Assembly (NCBI GenBank): GCA_016709575.1 | Contig: JADJMM010000012.1 | Coordinates: 116,273-180,272, forward strand | DNA length: 64,000 nucleotides | Source of the DNA: Sphingobacteriaceae bacterium | GTDB lineage: Bacteria > Bacteroidota > Bacteroidia > B-17B0 > Aurantibacillaceae | Direction: 5' to 3' | Shown: positions 54,764-63,953 of the stretch, in pieces | How the letters are laid out: every line of letters begins with the position of its first letter | Position numbering within the stretch: position 1 is the first letter of the stretch | Notes under the pieces: model-generated | The model's database searches: none | What the model saw: the letters and a program-made list of their open reading frames with translations, nothing else | Told to the model about the DNA's origin: nothing | Position numbers and translations under genes: made by a program

Positions 54764-56891
54764 ATGAGTGAAGATCCTAAAAATACTGAGACTCCGAATA
54801 TAAAAAACGAGAACTCGCAACAAAACCAAGACGACGAGCGTAAGAAGCAATTCGAGAAGATGAAAGAAAAATTTTCGAAGCAATCTCCATTAGGTGGAGG
54901 TGGCGGTGGAAAAAATGCCGGCAATAACTTTTACTGGATTTACGGTTTAGTAATTGTTGGTTTATTATTCGTTACTTTTTTCGGAACTAATTTTTCATCA
55001 CGCATGATTGAAATCAGCCAGGTTGATTTCGAACAAAAAATGTTGGCCCATGGTGATGTAGCGGGTGTTGATATCGTGAACGAGAAAGAAGCGAGAATTT
55101 ATATTAATCCGGATAGTCTTGCTTTACTTGATCAGTATAAAGATAAAAAAACAGGTCTTGCTTTTTTTCCGGATAAAAAATTTAAAGGTCCGCATTTCAG
55201 ATTAACTATTTCTTCGGTTGATGATTTTCTTCGCCGTATCGAAAAAGTTCAAGATGATGCAGGTATTTCAAAAGACAAACGTGTTTACCCGCATTCAGTT
55301 GATGAAACTAATTGGGGTAGCGAATTAACTTGGATTGCTCCAATCTTAATTATGGTAGTATTGTGGATGTTCATGATGCGCCGTATGAGTGGTGGTGCTG
55401 GTGGTGGTCCCGGTCAAATCTTCAACATCGGAAAATCTAAAGCTGTTTTATTTGACAAAGATTCTAATGTAAACGTCACATTTAATGATGTTGCTGGTTT
55501 AGATGGAGCAAAAGTGGAAATTATGGAAATCGTAGATTTCTTAAAGAATCCAAAAAAATATACCGACTTAGGAGCAAAAATCCCGAAAGGAGCATTGTTA
55601 GTTGGACCTCCGGGTACAGGTAAAACATTATTAGCGAAAGCTGTTGCAGGTGAAGCAAAAGTGCCGTTCTTCTCTTTATCAGGTTCTGATTTTGTGGAGA
55701 TGTTTGTAGGGGTTGGAGCTTCACGTGTTCGTGATTTGTTCCGCAACGCAAAAGAAAAAGCGCCTTGTATTATTTTTATTGATGAGATTGATGCTATCGG
55801 TCGCGCACGCGGAAAAAACGCAGCAGCAGGTGGAAATGATGAACGTGAGAATACGCTAAACCAACTTTTAACGGAGATGGATGGTTTCGGAACAAACAGC
55901 GGTGTAATTATTTTAGCTGCTACTAACCGTGCTGATATTTTAGACAGAGCGTTAATGCGTGCCGGTCGTTTCGACAGACAAATTTATGTTGATATGCCAG
56001 ATGTTGTTGAACGTCAAGAAATATTTAAAGTTCATTTAAAGAAAATTAAAATTGATGACACGGTTGATATAGAATTTTTATCTCGTCAAACTCCAGGATT
56101 TAGTGGCGCTGACATTGCTAACATTTGTAACGAAGCTGCTTTAATTGCTGCGCGTGCCAATAAAAAGCAAGTGACTAAACAAGATTTCTTAGATGCAGTA
56201 GATAGAATTATTGCAGGTCTTGAAAAGAAAAATAAAATCATTACTCCGCTGAGAAAAACGTGGATTGCTTTTCACGAAGCTGGTCATGCCACTGTAAGTT
56301 GGATGTGTGAATACGCTTCTCCATTAGTAAAAGTGACTATTGTACCTCGTGGTCGTTCATTAGGAGCTGCTTGGTATTTACCTGAAGAAAGACAAATTAC
56401 AACTACCGAACAAATAGTCGATGAAATGTGCGCAACCTTAGGTGGACGGGCTGCTGAAGAAATTATCTTCGGAAAAATTTCAACTGGAGCTTTAAGCGAT
56501 TTAGAAAAAATTACTCGTCAGGCTTATGCAAGTATTGTATATTACGGTTTAAATGACAAAATTGGTAACGTAAGTTATTATGATAGTTCAGGGACAAAGA
56601 GAATATTCATTCGGTAAACCTTATAGCGAAAACACGGCTAAAACTATTGATGAAGAGGTGAAGAAGATGATTGATGTTGCTTATGCACGTACCAAACAAA
56701 TCTTAACTATCAACAAAGAAAAATTAGCAACACTTGCTAATAAATTATTAGAGAAAGAAGTTATTTTTAAAGAAGACTTAGAAGAAATTTTCGGAAAACG
56801 TCCGTTTGATAAAGCAGATGAAGTAGTAGAAATAAAATCTTCAGAAGATATTGGTAACAATAACGACACCAATATTACACCGGTAGTTTAA
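54764..56891 (+). CDS. ftsH: ATP-dependent zinc metalloprotease FtsH, frameshifted near the C-terminus
   Basis: FtsH degrades membrane and soluble proteins at the inner membrane. Two membrane segments (about 50-72 and 190-207) flank a periplasmic part. The AAA domain has GPPGTGKT (Walker A) and CIIFIDEIDAIGRARG (Walker B), and the protease site is FHEAGHATVSW. The frame breaks near 56591: removing one G from TCAGGGACA gives SSGQREYSFGKPYSENTAKT and the end at 56891. The joined length is about 709 residues. As ftsH is normally essential, the break is most likely a read error. Confidence 0.93.
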
Positions 56892-56908
56892 GTTTAATTT
56901 GCATTCAT

Positions 56909-56943
56909 AAAAAAGCCCTGAAGAAATCCTTCAGGGCTTTTTT
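56909..56943. terminator. Bidirectional terminator between ftsH and the SPFH gene
   Basis: AAAAAAGCCCTGAAG pairs perfectly with CTTCAGGGCTTTTTT around AAATC. The A run and T run at the two ends let it act for both convergent genes. Confidence 0.92.
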
Positions 56944-56960
56944 GTTAAAGTGAATTTTAT

Positions 56961-58073
56961 TTATCCTATTGGAGGAGGAACATTATTAAATAACGCTGCT
57001 AACTCAGGTTGTGTTTCTGCAGATAACCATCCGGCCATTCCAGCTTTCCAAACTTGAGATTGTTTAGTTAATTGTCCCGCTGTTGCCATTGCTTGTAACT
57101 GTTGCAAATTAAACGGACCAGTTTGCTGACCATTAACCGCTACATGAAACTGAATTACAGGAGGCGGAGTAATAGGAGGAGGTGTGTTATTAGTATTTGG
57201 AGTAACAGTATTGTTCTGATACATATTACCCATTTGATTAGCCATACCAAAACCCATACCTGCACCTAAACCTGCACCCATGATGCCACCGCCATTTTGA
57301 TTCTCTGCAGCTTTCTCCATCGATACACCTGCTTGAAACTGATTAAATGCACCAAGGTTTCCTAAAATACCCATACTGCTGCGTTTGTCAAGCATCGCTT
57401 CAACTTCAGGAGGTAAAGAAATATTTTCAATTAAGAATTTAGTTAGCTCTAAACCAAGTTCGTTAAACTCCGGACGAATTTTTTCAGTGATTAGTTTAGA
57501 AACTTCATCATAATTGCTCGCTAAATCTAAAACCGGAATTTTACTTTCAGCAATTGCATCCATACCGCGACTAACAGCTAAATTTCTTAGTTGTTCGTTA
57601 ATTTCGTCAACAGTAAATTCTGCATTTGTAGAAGCAACTTCTTTATAGAATTGTGTTGCATCTTTAATTTTGAAAGCATACGATCCAAAAGCACGAATAC
57701 GGATAGGACCAAATTCTGCATCACGTAACATGATTGGGTTTTTTGTGCCCCATTTTTGATTGGTGAATTGTTTGGTATTGAAAAAGAACACATCAGCTTT
57801 GAATGGAGAATTAAAACCATATTTCCAGCCTTTCAATGTGCTCATGATTGGCATATTCTGAGTTTCCAGAGTGTACATACCCGGTTGGAAAAGATCTGCC
57901 GCTTTTCCCTCATTTAAAAACAAAGCTACCTGACTTTCACGTACAGTTAGTTTTGCATTCATTTTAATTTCATTTCCCATGCGTGGAAATTTCCACACAA
58001 TTGTATCGCTTGTGTTGTCGGTCCATTCAATTATATCAATGAATTCGCCTTTAATTTTATCAAATAATCCCAT
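56961..58073 (-). CDS. SPFH domain protein with C-terminal GYF_2 domain
   Basis: This 370-residue protein starts GLFDKIKGEFIDIIEWTDNT, with an SPFH/virion-core-type domain to about residue 240 (FGSYAFKIKDATQFYKEVAS, VSKLITEKIRPEFNELGLEL). A Gly/Met- and Pro-rich linker follows. The last 55 residues (FHVAVNGQQTGPFNLQQLQA, WKAGMAGWLSAE) are a GYF_2 domain that binds proline-rich or target proteins. Such proteins act as scaffolds at membranes; the target is unknown. Confidence 0.85.
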   Translation of the reverse strand: MGLFDKIKGEFIDIIEWTDNTSDTIVWKFPRMGNEIKMNAKLTVRESQVALFLNEGKAADLFQPGMYTLETQNMPIMSTLKGWKYGFNSPFKADVFFFNTKQFTNQKWGTKNPIMLRDAEFGPIRIRAFGSYAFKIKDATQFYKEVASTNAEFTVDEINEQLRNLAVSRGMDAIAESKIPVLDLASNYDEVSKLITEKIRPEFNELGLELTKFLIENISLPPEVEAMLDKRSSMGILGNLGAFNQFQAGVSMEKAAENQNGGGIMGAGLGAGMGFGMANQMGNMYQNNTVTPNTNNTPPPITPPPVIQFHVAVNGQQTGPFNLQQLQAMATAGQLTKQSQVWKAGMAGWLSAETQPELAALFNNVPPPIG

Positions 58074-58093
58074 GGTATTGTTTTTTATTATTG

Positions 58094-58132
58094 TTTATAG
58101 TGAAGTGTCCGTTAGGTCTACTTCACTATAAA
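58094..58132. promoter_or_regulatory. Perfect 13-bp inverted repeat upstream of the SPFH gene
   Basis: TTTATAGTGAAGT (58094-58106) and ACTTCACTATAAA (58120-58132) are fully complementary with a 13-base space. The repeat lies 21-59 bases ahead of the SPFH start. It could be an operator for a dimeric regulator or a leader hairpin. No T run follows it on either strand, so it is not a terminator. Confidence 0.55.
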
Positions 58133-58246
58133 TGTAAAAAATAAAATGATACGTTTTTAGTTAAAAATTGCTTAGTGAATAGGTGGGTGGGCGCTTCATT
58201 CTAAGGGGTTGATTAATAGTTTACAGCATAGGTGTTCTTTAGAGGC

Positions 58247-58565
58247 TTTCTTTTCTGTCTTGATACAGAAAAGAAACCAAAGAAATCAAGGCTGCATAGT
58301 ATTTTGCTAAAATCAGTACTTTATCAAGCAGGCGCTACTGAGCGCTTCGCGAGAGGCAACGTAGCGCCCTCAGCACAGGCCCACGCATTTGATAAAGTAC
58401 TGATTTCTTAACGCAAAATCCTATGAGGCCAATTGGGGTTTACTTGAGATGATATGGAAGAACGTGCGTTGGCCTGGAAATCCGTGCTAGGCGCGTAGCC
58501 ATGTGCGGGGAATCGGATTTCCTTGATTTTTTTGGTTACTTTTTTCATCAAGGAAAAAAGTGACG
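58247..58565. repeat. About 320-bp nested inverted-repeat element
   Basis: It fills most of the 516-bp gap between the SPFH and flavoprotein genes. The outer arms (58247-58291 and 58521-58565) carry ACCAAAGAAATCAAGG against CCTTGATTTTTTTGGT and pair imperfectly over about 43 bp. The inner arms AAATCAGTACTTTATCAA (58310-58327) and TTGATAAAGTACTGATTT (58389-58406) pair perfectly. Within that, GGCGCTAC pairs with GTAGCGCC. No reading frame of note is present. The remaining sequence on either side shows only the repeat at 58094. Confidence 0.7.
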
Positions 58566-58589
58566 TAGAAATCCCCATCTTTGTAAAAG

Positions 58590-59801
58590 TTGACTAATAA
58601 ACACATAATCATCATCGGAGGAGGCGCTGCAGGCTTTTTCGCAGCTATTAATGCAGCGGAATTACATCCCGGCAGTAAAATCACTATCCTCGAAAAAAGC
58701 AATAAGCTTTTATCTAAAGTGCGTATTTCGGGAGGAGGAAGATGTAATGTCACTAACCATTGTTTTGAAGTGAATGAACTAGTAAAGAATTATCCTCGTG
58801 GTTCTAAAGAATTAAAACAAGTGTTCTCTCGTTTTAATGTAAGTGATACTATTGCCTGGTTCAAGAAACGGGGAGTGGATTTAAAAACAGAACCCGATAA
58901 CAGAATGTTTCCTGAAAGTAATTCTTCCGAAACAATCATCGATTGCTTTATGTACGAAGCAAAGAAATACGGTATCGATATTAAAATGCAGGAAGAAGTA
59001 TTGGAATTAAAATCGGTTACCAATAATCAAATTCAGGTTACAACCGATAAGAATAAATATGTAGTGGATTCTGTAATCTGCAGCAGCGGAGGACATAATC
59101 AAAAAAAGAACTATAGTTTTATTCAAAAAACGGGCCATAACATATCAGAATTAATTCCAAGTCTGTTTACAATTAATTTACCGGGAAATAATATAAAGGA
59201 ACTCATGGGTTTGAGCGTGCAAAACGCAACTGTTCGTGTTGAGAAAACAAAACACCAATATACAGGACCAGTTTTAATTACGCATTGGGGATTAAGTGGC
59301 CCGGCTGTTTTAAAATTATCAGCTTTTGCTGCTAAAGATTTTTTTGATTTGGATTATAACGCTAACATTTTAATTAATTGGTCAGGAGAATTGAACGAAG
59401 AAGAAGTGAAAAAAGTATTTGAAGAATTTCTCCAAACCAAAACCCAAATGGTAAACTCTCCTTTATTTGGAATCCCGAAACGTTTATGGGAATTTTTATT
59501 GGAGAAAGCAGAAATTTCCCCGCAAAAACCGTGGATAGAATTAGGAAAGAAACAACAAAATAAATTAGCTCAAGTCTTAACCAATGATGTTTACAACATG
59601 AAAGGTAAAACCACTTTTAAAGAAGAATTTGTTACGAGTGGGGGAGTGAACCTTAAAGAAATTGATTTCAAAACCATGCAAAGTAAAATAATGCCTAATC
59701 TTTATTTCTGTGGTGAAGTATTAGATATCGACGGCATCACCGGCGGTTTTAATTTTCAGAATGCTTGGAGTACGGCTTTTGTGGCGGCGAGTTCGGTTTG
59801 A
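58590..59801 (+). CDS. NAD(P)/FAD-dependent oxidoreductase (BaiN/HI0933-like)
   Basis: This 403-residue flavoprotein starts with TTG at 58590; the FAD-binding GGGAAGFFAAINAAE follows at once. Family motifs are KVRISGGGRCNVTNHCFE and CGEVLDIDGITGGFNFQNAW near the C-terminus. This family (HI0933-like) oxidises or reduces unknown substrates. Length is normal. The start lies 25 bases after a repeat element. Confidence 0.88.
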   Translation: MTNKHIIIIGGGAAGFFAAINAAELHPGSKITILEKSNKLLSKVRISGGGRCNVTNHCFEVNELVKNYPRGSKELKQVFSRFNVSDTIAWFKKRGVDLKTEPDNRMFPESNSSETIIDCFMYEAKKYGIDIKMQEEVLELKSVTNNQIQVTTDKNKYVVDSVICSSGGHNQKKNYSFIQKTGHNISELIPSLFTINLPGNNIKELMGLSVQNATVRVEKTKHQYTGPVLITHWGLSGPAVLKLSAFAAKDFFDLDYNANILINWSGELNEEEVKKVFEEFLQTKTQMVNSPLFGIPKRLWEFLLEKAEISPQKPWIELGKKQQNKLAQVLTNDVYNMKGKTTFKEEFVTSGGVNLKEIDFKTMQSKIMPNLYFCGEVLDIDGITGGFNFQNAWSTAFVAASSV

Positions 59802-59843
59802 CGTTTAGAATAAACTATTATTATATTTGATAAGACCTAAAAA

Positions 59844-60563
59844 ATGATTCTTTATAAATATTTTCCATGTAATGCTAATTCTTTTAAATCTATTTCTTTA
59901 AGAGGGCTCTGGTGTCATCACAGTAATAAAATGAATGACCCATTCGAATGTCTAGCTAATACGGAATTGAATTTTACAAAAAAAGAAATAAGTAAAATAA
60001 AAGAATATACTCATTCAAGTAAAAATGAAGTATTAAATAAAATGGGAGCCCTAGATGACGTTAAACTGAGTCTTATGTTTAATTCATTTAGAAAGAAACT
60101 TATTCAAGAATTTACTTTTTGCTCTTTAAGTGAGCAATGTGATGACATATTAATGTGGTCACATTTGCAAGTTCTCATAAGGGATTTGTTTTGGATTTGA
60201 ATTTAAAATCTTAAAGATCATTCATTACAAAAAGTTAATTATGTGGAAAGATTAGAAGGATTTGATCCTATTTCTCATTTGAAGATTATTGAAGGAGATT
60301 ATTCCCATCAAAACATGAATAGTGTAATTAAAGATTTATCACAAAAGGCTATGTGCTGGAATTACGAACGGGAGTGGAGAATTTGGATGAAGGAGCCTAC
60401 GTATTATCATTTCGAGCCAGCTGAATTGAAAGAAATTTACTTTGGTGTGAATTGTGATATTGAAACTAAATCAATTATTCTGCAACTTACCAGTTATCTT
60501 CCTAAGGAATTTCTTTTTTCAGAAATGGAATTTGGAGACAATCCTATAAGACTAAAGTATTAG
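59844..60563 (+). CDS. DUF2971 domain protein, two frameshifts
   Basis: The N-terminus LYKYFPCNANSFKSISLRGL and SNKMNDPFECLANTE is the DUF2971 start. The frame ends at 60200, but restoring one T near 60166 gives WSHFASSHKGFVLDLNLK, and one A near 60210 gives NLKDHSLQKVNYVERLEGFD, through to MCWNYEREWRIWMKEP and the stop at 60563. The joined protein is about 240 residues. DUF2971 occurs in accessory and defence-rich regions; its activity is unknown. Confidence 0.75.
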
Positions 60564-60578
60564 TTTTGCAATTACTTT

Positions 60579-60646
60579 CTAACTAACCCTAATCTCCTCA
60601 ATCACCAATTGTGTAGTAATTGCGCCTCTAAAATCATTTTCCTGAA
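60579..60646 (-). repeat. 68-bp displaced copy of the recJ 3' end
   Basis: It matches 61500-61567 with five mismatches in 68 bp. Both copies encode the same last 21 residues of RecJ (ending TTQLVIEEIRVS and a stop). All five differences are at third codon positions and are silent; the stop is TAG here and TAA in recJ. The sequences differ at once outside these limits. This is the picture left when an element integrates at a gene's 3' end and brings its own version of that end. Confidence 0.75.
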
Positions 60647-60765
60647 GTCCGCCAATGTTACCTTATTAATTTATGATTAAGATTAGCCAGAATGATGCTC
60701 GTTGTCATTTTTAAATAGAGGCTTCATAGTTAGGTTTGTTTTATAAAACCCTAATTACTTAGAAT

Positions 60766-61374
60766 ATGAAAACAAGAAAAATTCTTTTGACCACTATTTC
60801 TGCAATAGTTTTATTTACGGCGTGTAAAAAACCGGAAAAGGGTGATGTTGGCCCTACTGGTCCTATTGGATCGACAGGCGCTACAGGTTCTCCAAATGTA
60901 ATTTACTCCGATTGGCAGACATCTCTTAGCGCGAGCAGAGACACAACGATTGATGGTACCTGTTTTCGGTTACGTCATTTAAACGCTCCTTCTTTAACAC
61001 AGGGGATTTTAGATAGTGGATTAGTTATAACTTACATGAGAGTTGGTAGTATTGGTCCATATTTATTACCGTACACATCTGATGCCGGAGGAGCCACAAA
61101 TCAACTTAATTGCGTTTACAAAACGAATGTAATTTACCTAACTCGTCATACTTTTGGAAGTTGCAGATTTACCAGCGCTTCTCCCGGAACTGAACCTGTA
61201 TTGGTTAATCTGCCATCATCACTAGAGTATAGATATGTAATTATTCCAGGTGCTATCGCCGGAGGCAGGTATATTCAATCCAATAATACCATGAGTATTG
61301 AGGAAATCAAGAAATTATCCTATGAACAAATGTTGATTAAATTCAATATTCCTTTAAATGGTTCTAATGAATAA
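60766..61374 (+). CDS. Lipoprotein with collagen-like Gly-X-Y segment
   Basis: This 202-residue protein has a lipobox (IVLFTACKKPEKG) and then a short Gly-X-Y run (GDVGPTGPIGSTGATGS). A beta-rich body follows (SDWQTSLSASRDTTIDGTCF, GLVITYMRVGSIGPYLLPYT) and the end is helical (YEQMLIKFNIPLNG). Such collagen-like lipoproteins are common surface proteins in Bacteroidota. It is the only gene between the two copies of the recJ 3' end. Confidence 0.75.
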   Translation: MKTRKILLTTISAIVLFTACKKPEKGDVGPTGPIGSTGATGSPNVIYSDWQTSLSASRDTTIDGTCFRLRHLNAPSLTQGILDSGLVITYMRVGSIGPYLLPYTSDAGGATNQLNCVYKTNVIYLTRHTFGSCRFTSASPGTEPVLVNLPSSLEYRYVIIPGAIAGGRYIQSNNTMSIEEIKKLSYEQMLIKFNIPLNGSNE

Positions 61375-61422
61375 TTAAATTTGGATTTTAAATCAGTAAT
61401 CAATTCTATTAATCTTCGAAAT

Positions 61423-61463
61423 AAAAAGGTAATGCAGAGATTATACTTTGTGCTACCTTTTTT
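61423..61463. terminator. Bidirectional terminator between the lipoprotein gene and recJ
   Basis: AAAAAGGTA pairs with TACCTTTTT around a 22-base loop, with T and A runs at the ends. It lies 49 bases after the lipoprotein stop and just beyond the 3' end of recJ on the other strand. Confidence 0.65.
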
Positions 61464-61499
61464 GTTTTTATAATGCCCGGAGTACTGCTTTTGTTGCAG

Positions 61500-63206
61500 T
61501 TAACTAACCCTAATCTCCTCAATAACCAATTGAGTTGTAATTGCGCCTCTGAAATCATTTTCCTGAACCTTAAAAACGATGTCAATCGGAATTTTGCGTT
61601 GGAAGAAACTTAAAAAATCACCTTTATCATAAGCAATAGCAGGGAAACGCACATTTGGGTTTTGCGATTGGAAGAGATCTAATTTTAAATGATTCGTGCC
61701 AACTACTTTTCCCCAGCCGGTATCAATTACATTCTTTGAAACAAAAAGCGGCGTCATATTTTCCGGACCGTGCGGTGCAAATTGTTTTAAGATGCGGAGG
61801 GTTTTATCATTTATTTCCTGTAATTCAATTTCAATATCAATATCCACGCGAGGGATTAATTGCTCGGCAGTAATACTTCCTGAAACAATTCTCTCAAATT
61901 TTTCCTGAAACGCAGAAACATTTTCCTTTTTCATGGTTAAACCCGCCGCGAATTTATGTCCGCCAAATTGTTCTAACAGATCGCTGCATTGTTCAATGGC
62001 AGAGTATACATCAAATTCTTTCACACTTCGCGCGGAACCTGTTGCTTTGCCATCTGATTCAGTTAAAATAATGGTGGGCTTATAATATTTCTCAATTAAA
62101 CGGGAGGCCACAATTCCCACAACACCTTTATGCCAGCCTTCATTAAAAAGAACTGTTGATTTTTTAAATGGCGTCATCGGATCGTTCTCTAACATCAAAT
62201 GCGCTTCTGATGTTGTGCCTTGGTCAATATCTTTACGTTGTGTATTGGTAGTGTTTATACTTTTTGCAATTTCATTCGCCTCAGCTTCGTTCTCACAAAT
62301 TAATAATTCAACAGATTTAGAACCATGTTCTAATCGTCCCGCCGCATTTATTCTTGGACCAATAACAAACACCAACGAAGTAATATTTAATCCCTTCGTC
62401 ATTTTATTCGAATCAATCAACGCTTTAATTCCCGGTCGTGGATTTGAATTTAATTTTTCAATACCAAAATGCGCCAGAATTCTATTCTCTCCTGTAATGG
62501 GAACAATATCCGCAGCAATACTTGTCGCTACTAAATCCAAATATTCTAAATAACCTTTTGCGTCAAGTTTATTTTTGATGCTGTAAGCTTGAATTAATTT
62601 AAAACCGATTCCGCAGCCCGGTAATTCTTTATAAGGGTAGGGACAATCATTTCGTTTTGGATCGAGAACCGCTAATGCTTTTGGTAATGTATCTCCCGGT
62701 AAATGGTGGTCGCAAATAATAAAATCAATGTCTTTTTCATTGGCGTAATCAATTTTATCGATGGCTTTGATTCCGCAATCCAAAGCAATAATTAAACTGA
62801 AATTATTTTCTTTTGCGAAATCAATTCCTTTGAACGAAATACCATAACCTTCTTTATAACGGTCGGGAATATAAAAACCAACATTCGGATAAATCTTTTT
62901 GAAGAAACTGTAAACGGTAGCAACAGAGGTGGTGCCGTCAACATCATAATCGCCAAAAATTAAAATCTTTTCGTTGTTTTTAATCGCCGTTTCTATTCGG
63001 GAAATGGCTTTATCCATATCCTTCATTAAAAAAGGATCGTATAAAGCATTTAAATCGGGACGGAAAAAACTTTTCGCGTCTTCAAAATTTGAAATCTTTC
63101 TTTGAAATAATAAAGATGCAATAATGCGGTCAACATTCAGTAGTTGCTGCAATTCACTAACGGTGGGATTATTACCCACATCTTGTATGTTCCAGCGTTT
63201 CTCCAA
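61500..63206 (-). CDS. recJ: Single-stranded-DNA-specific exonuclease RecJ
   Basis: This 568-residue 5'-3' exonuclease acts in recombination and repair. DHH-family motifs are present in order: IFGDYDVDGTTSVATVY, LIIALDCGIKAIDKID, FIICDHHLPGD and the DHHA1 region with EQFGGHKFAAGLTMKKE. The end of the gene (last 68 bp) is duplicated at 60579-60646. It is followed by 3 bases from yebC upstream, so the two are probably cotranscribed. Confidence 0.93.
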   Translation of the reverse strand: MEKRWNIQDVGNNPTVSELQQLLNVDRIIASLLFQRKISNFEDAKSFFRPDLNALYDPFLMKDMDKAISRIETAIKNNEKILIFGDYDVDGTTSVATVYSFFKKIYPNVGFYIPDRYKEGYGISFKGIDFAKENNFSLIIALDCGIKAIDKIDYANEKDIDFIICDHHLPGDTLPKALAVLDPKRNDCPYPYKELPGCGIGFKLIQAYSIKNKLDAKGYLEYLDLVATSIAADIVPITGENRILAHFGIEKLNSNPRPGIKALIDSNKMTKGLNITSLVFVIGPRINAAGRLEHGSKSVELLICENEAEANEIAKSINTTNTQRKDIDQGTTSEAHLMLENDPMTPFKKSTVLFNEGWHKGVVGIVASRLIEKYYKPTIILTESDGKATGSARSVKEFDVYSAIEQCSDLLEQFGGHKFAAGLTMKKENVSAFQEKFERIVSGSITAEQLIPRVDIDIEIELQEINDKTLRILKQFAPHGPENMTPLFVSKNVIDTGWGKVVGTNHLKLDLFQSQNPNVRFPAIAYDKGDFLSFFQRKIPIDIVFKVQENDFRGAITTQLVIEEIRVS

Positions 63207-63209
63207 TTA

Positions 63210-63918
63210 TTAAGCGAGGTTATGATAAACGGCTACAATATCATCATCATCTTCCATCTTCTCGATTAGCGCCATAACATCCGCTTCTTTCTCTTCGGTT
63301 AATTCTTGGGTTGTGGTAGGAATAAATACTTTTGATGATTCTTTTACGATATATTTTTTCTCTTCTAATCCCGCTTGCATTTTTCCAAAATCAGTAAATG
63401 CAGTTTGAACAATTAATTCATTGTTCTCATCATCCCAACTTAAATCTTCCGCACCATAATCGATAAGATCTAATTCTGTATTGTCTTTATCTAATCCTGT
63501 AGAATCCACTTTAAATAACACTTTGCGTTCGAACATAAAGCTAACGGAACCTGATGTTCCTAATTGACCTTCAGCACGGTTAAAATACATTCTGATATTC
63601 GCAACAGAACGAGTAGGATTATCAGTATTTGTTTCTACAAGAACAGGAACGCCGTGTGGGCGTATCCTTCATAAATAACTTCTTCGTAATTCGCAGAATC
63701 TTTTTCTGAAGCACGTTTAATTGCGCTATCAATATTTACTTTAGGCATGTTTACGGCCTTTGCATTCTGAATAATAGCACGTAAACGGGTTGGTATCAGG
63801 ATTTGGTCCGCCCGCTTTTACAGCCGTGGCAATTTCTTTTCTAATTTGGTAACGCCTTCGCCATTTTAGCGTAGCGTTTAAACATTGTTGCTTTTCTGGT
63901 TTGAAAAATCCGTCCCAT
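63210..63918 (-). CDS. YebC/PmpR family transcriptional or translational regulator, several frameshifts
   Basis: Joining four frame fragments gives a full protein of about 237 residues: MGRIFQTRKATMFKRYAKMA, KEIATAVKAGGPNPDTN, RLRAIIQNAKAVNMPKVNID, NYEEVIYEGYGPHGVPVLVE and RMYFNRAEGQLGTSGSVSFM. The indels fall near 63853 (T), 63838 (A), 63788 (C) and 63659 (G), all one-base losses. YebC proteins act in gene regulation and, as shown more recently, in translation of proline-rich stretches. The start at 63918 is the family start. Confidence 0.85.
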
Positions 63919-63953
63919 CTCAATTAAATTTTTTATAAAATTAATTAATATTT

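Noticed and set aside
58201..58590. Coding sequence in the gap before the flavoprotein gene
   Set aside because: The only open frames are short and run through the inverted repeats.
60579..60646. The recJ end copy as a simple tandem duplication
   Set aside because: Five silent differences and an intervening unrelated gene make a recent local duplication unlikely.
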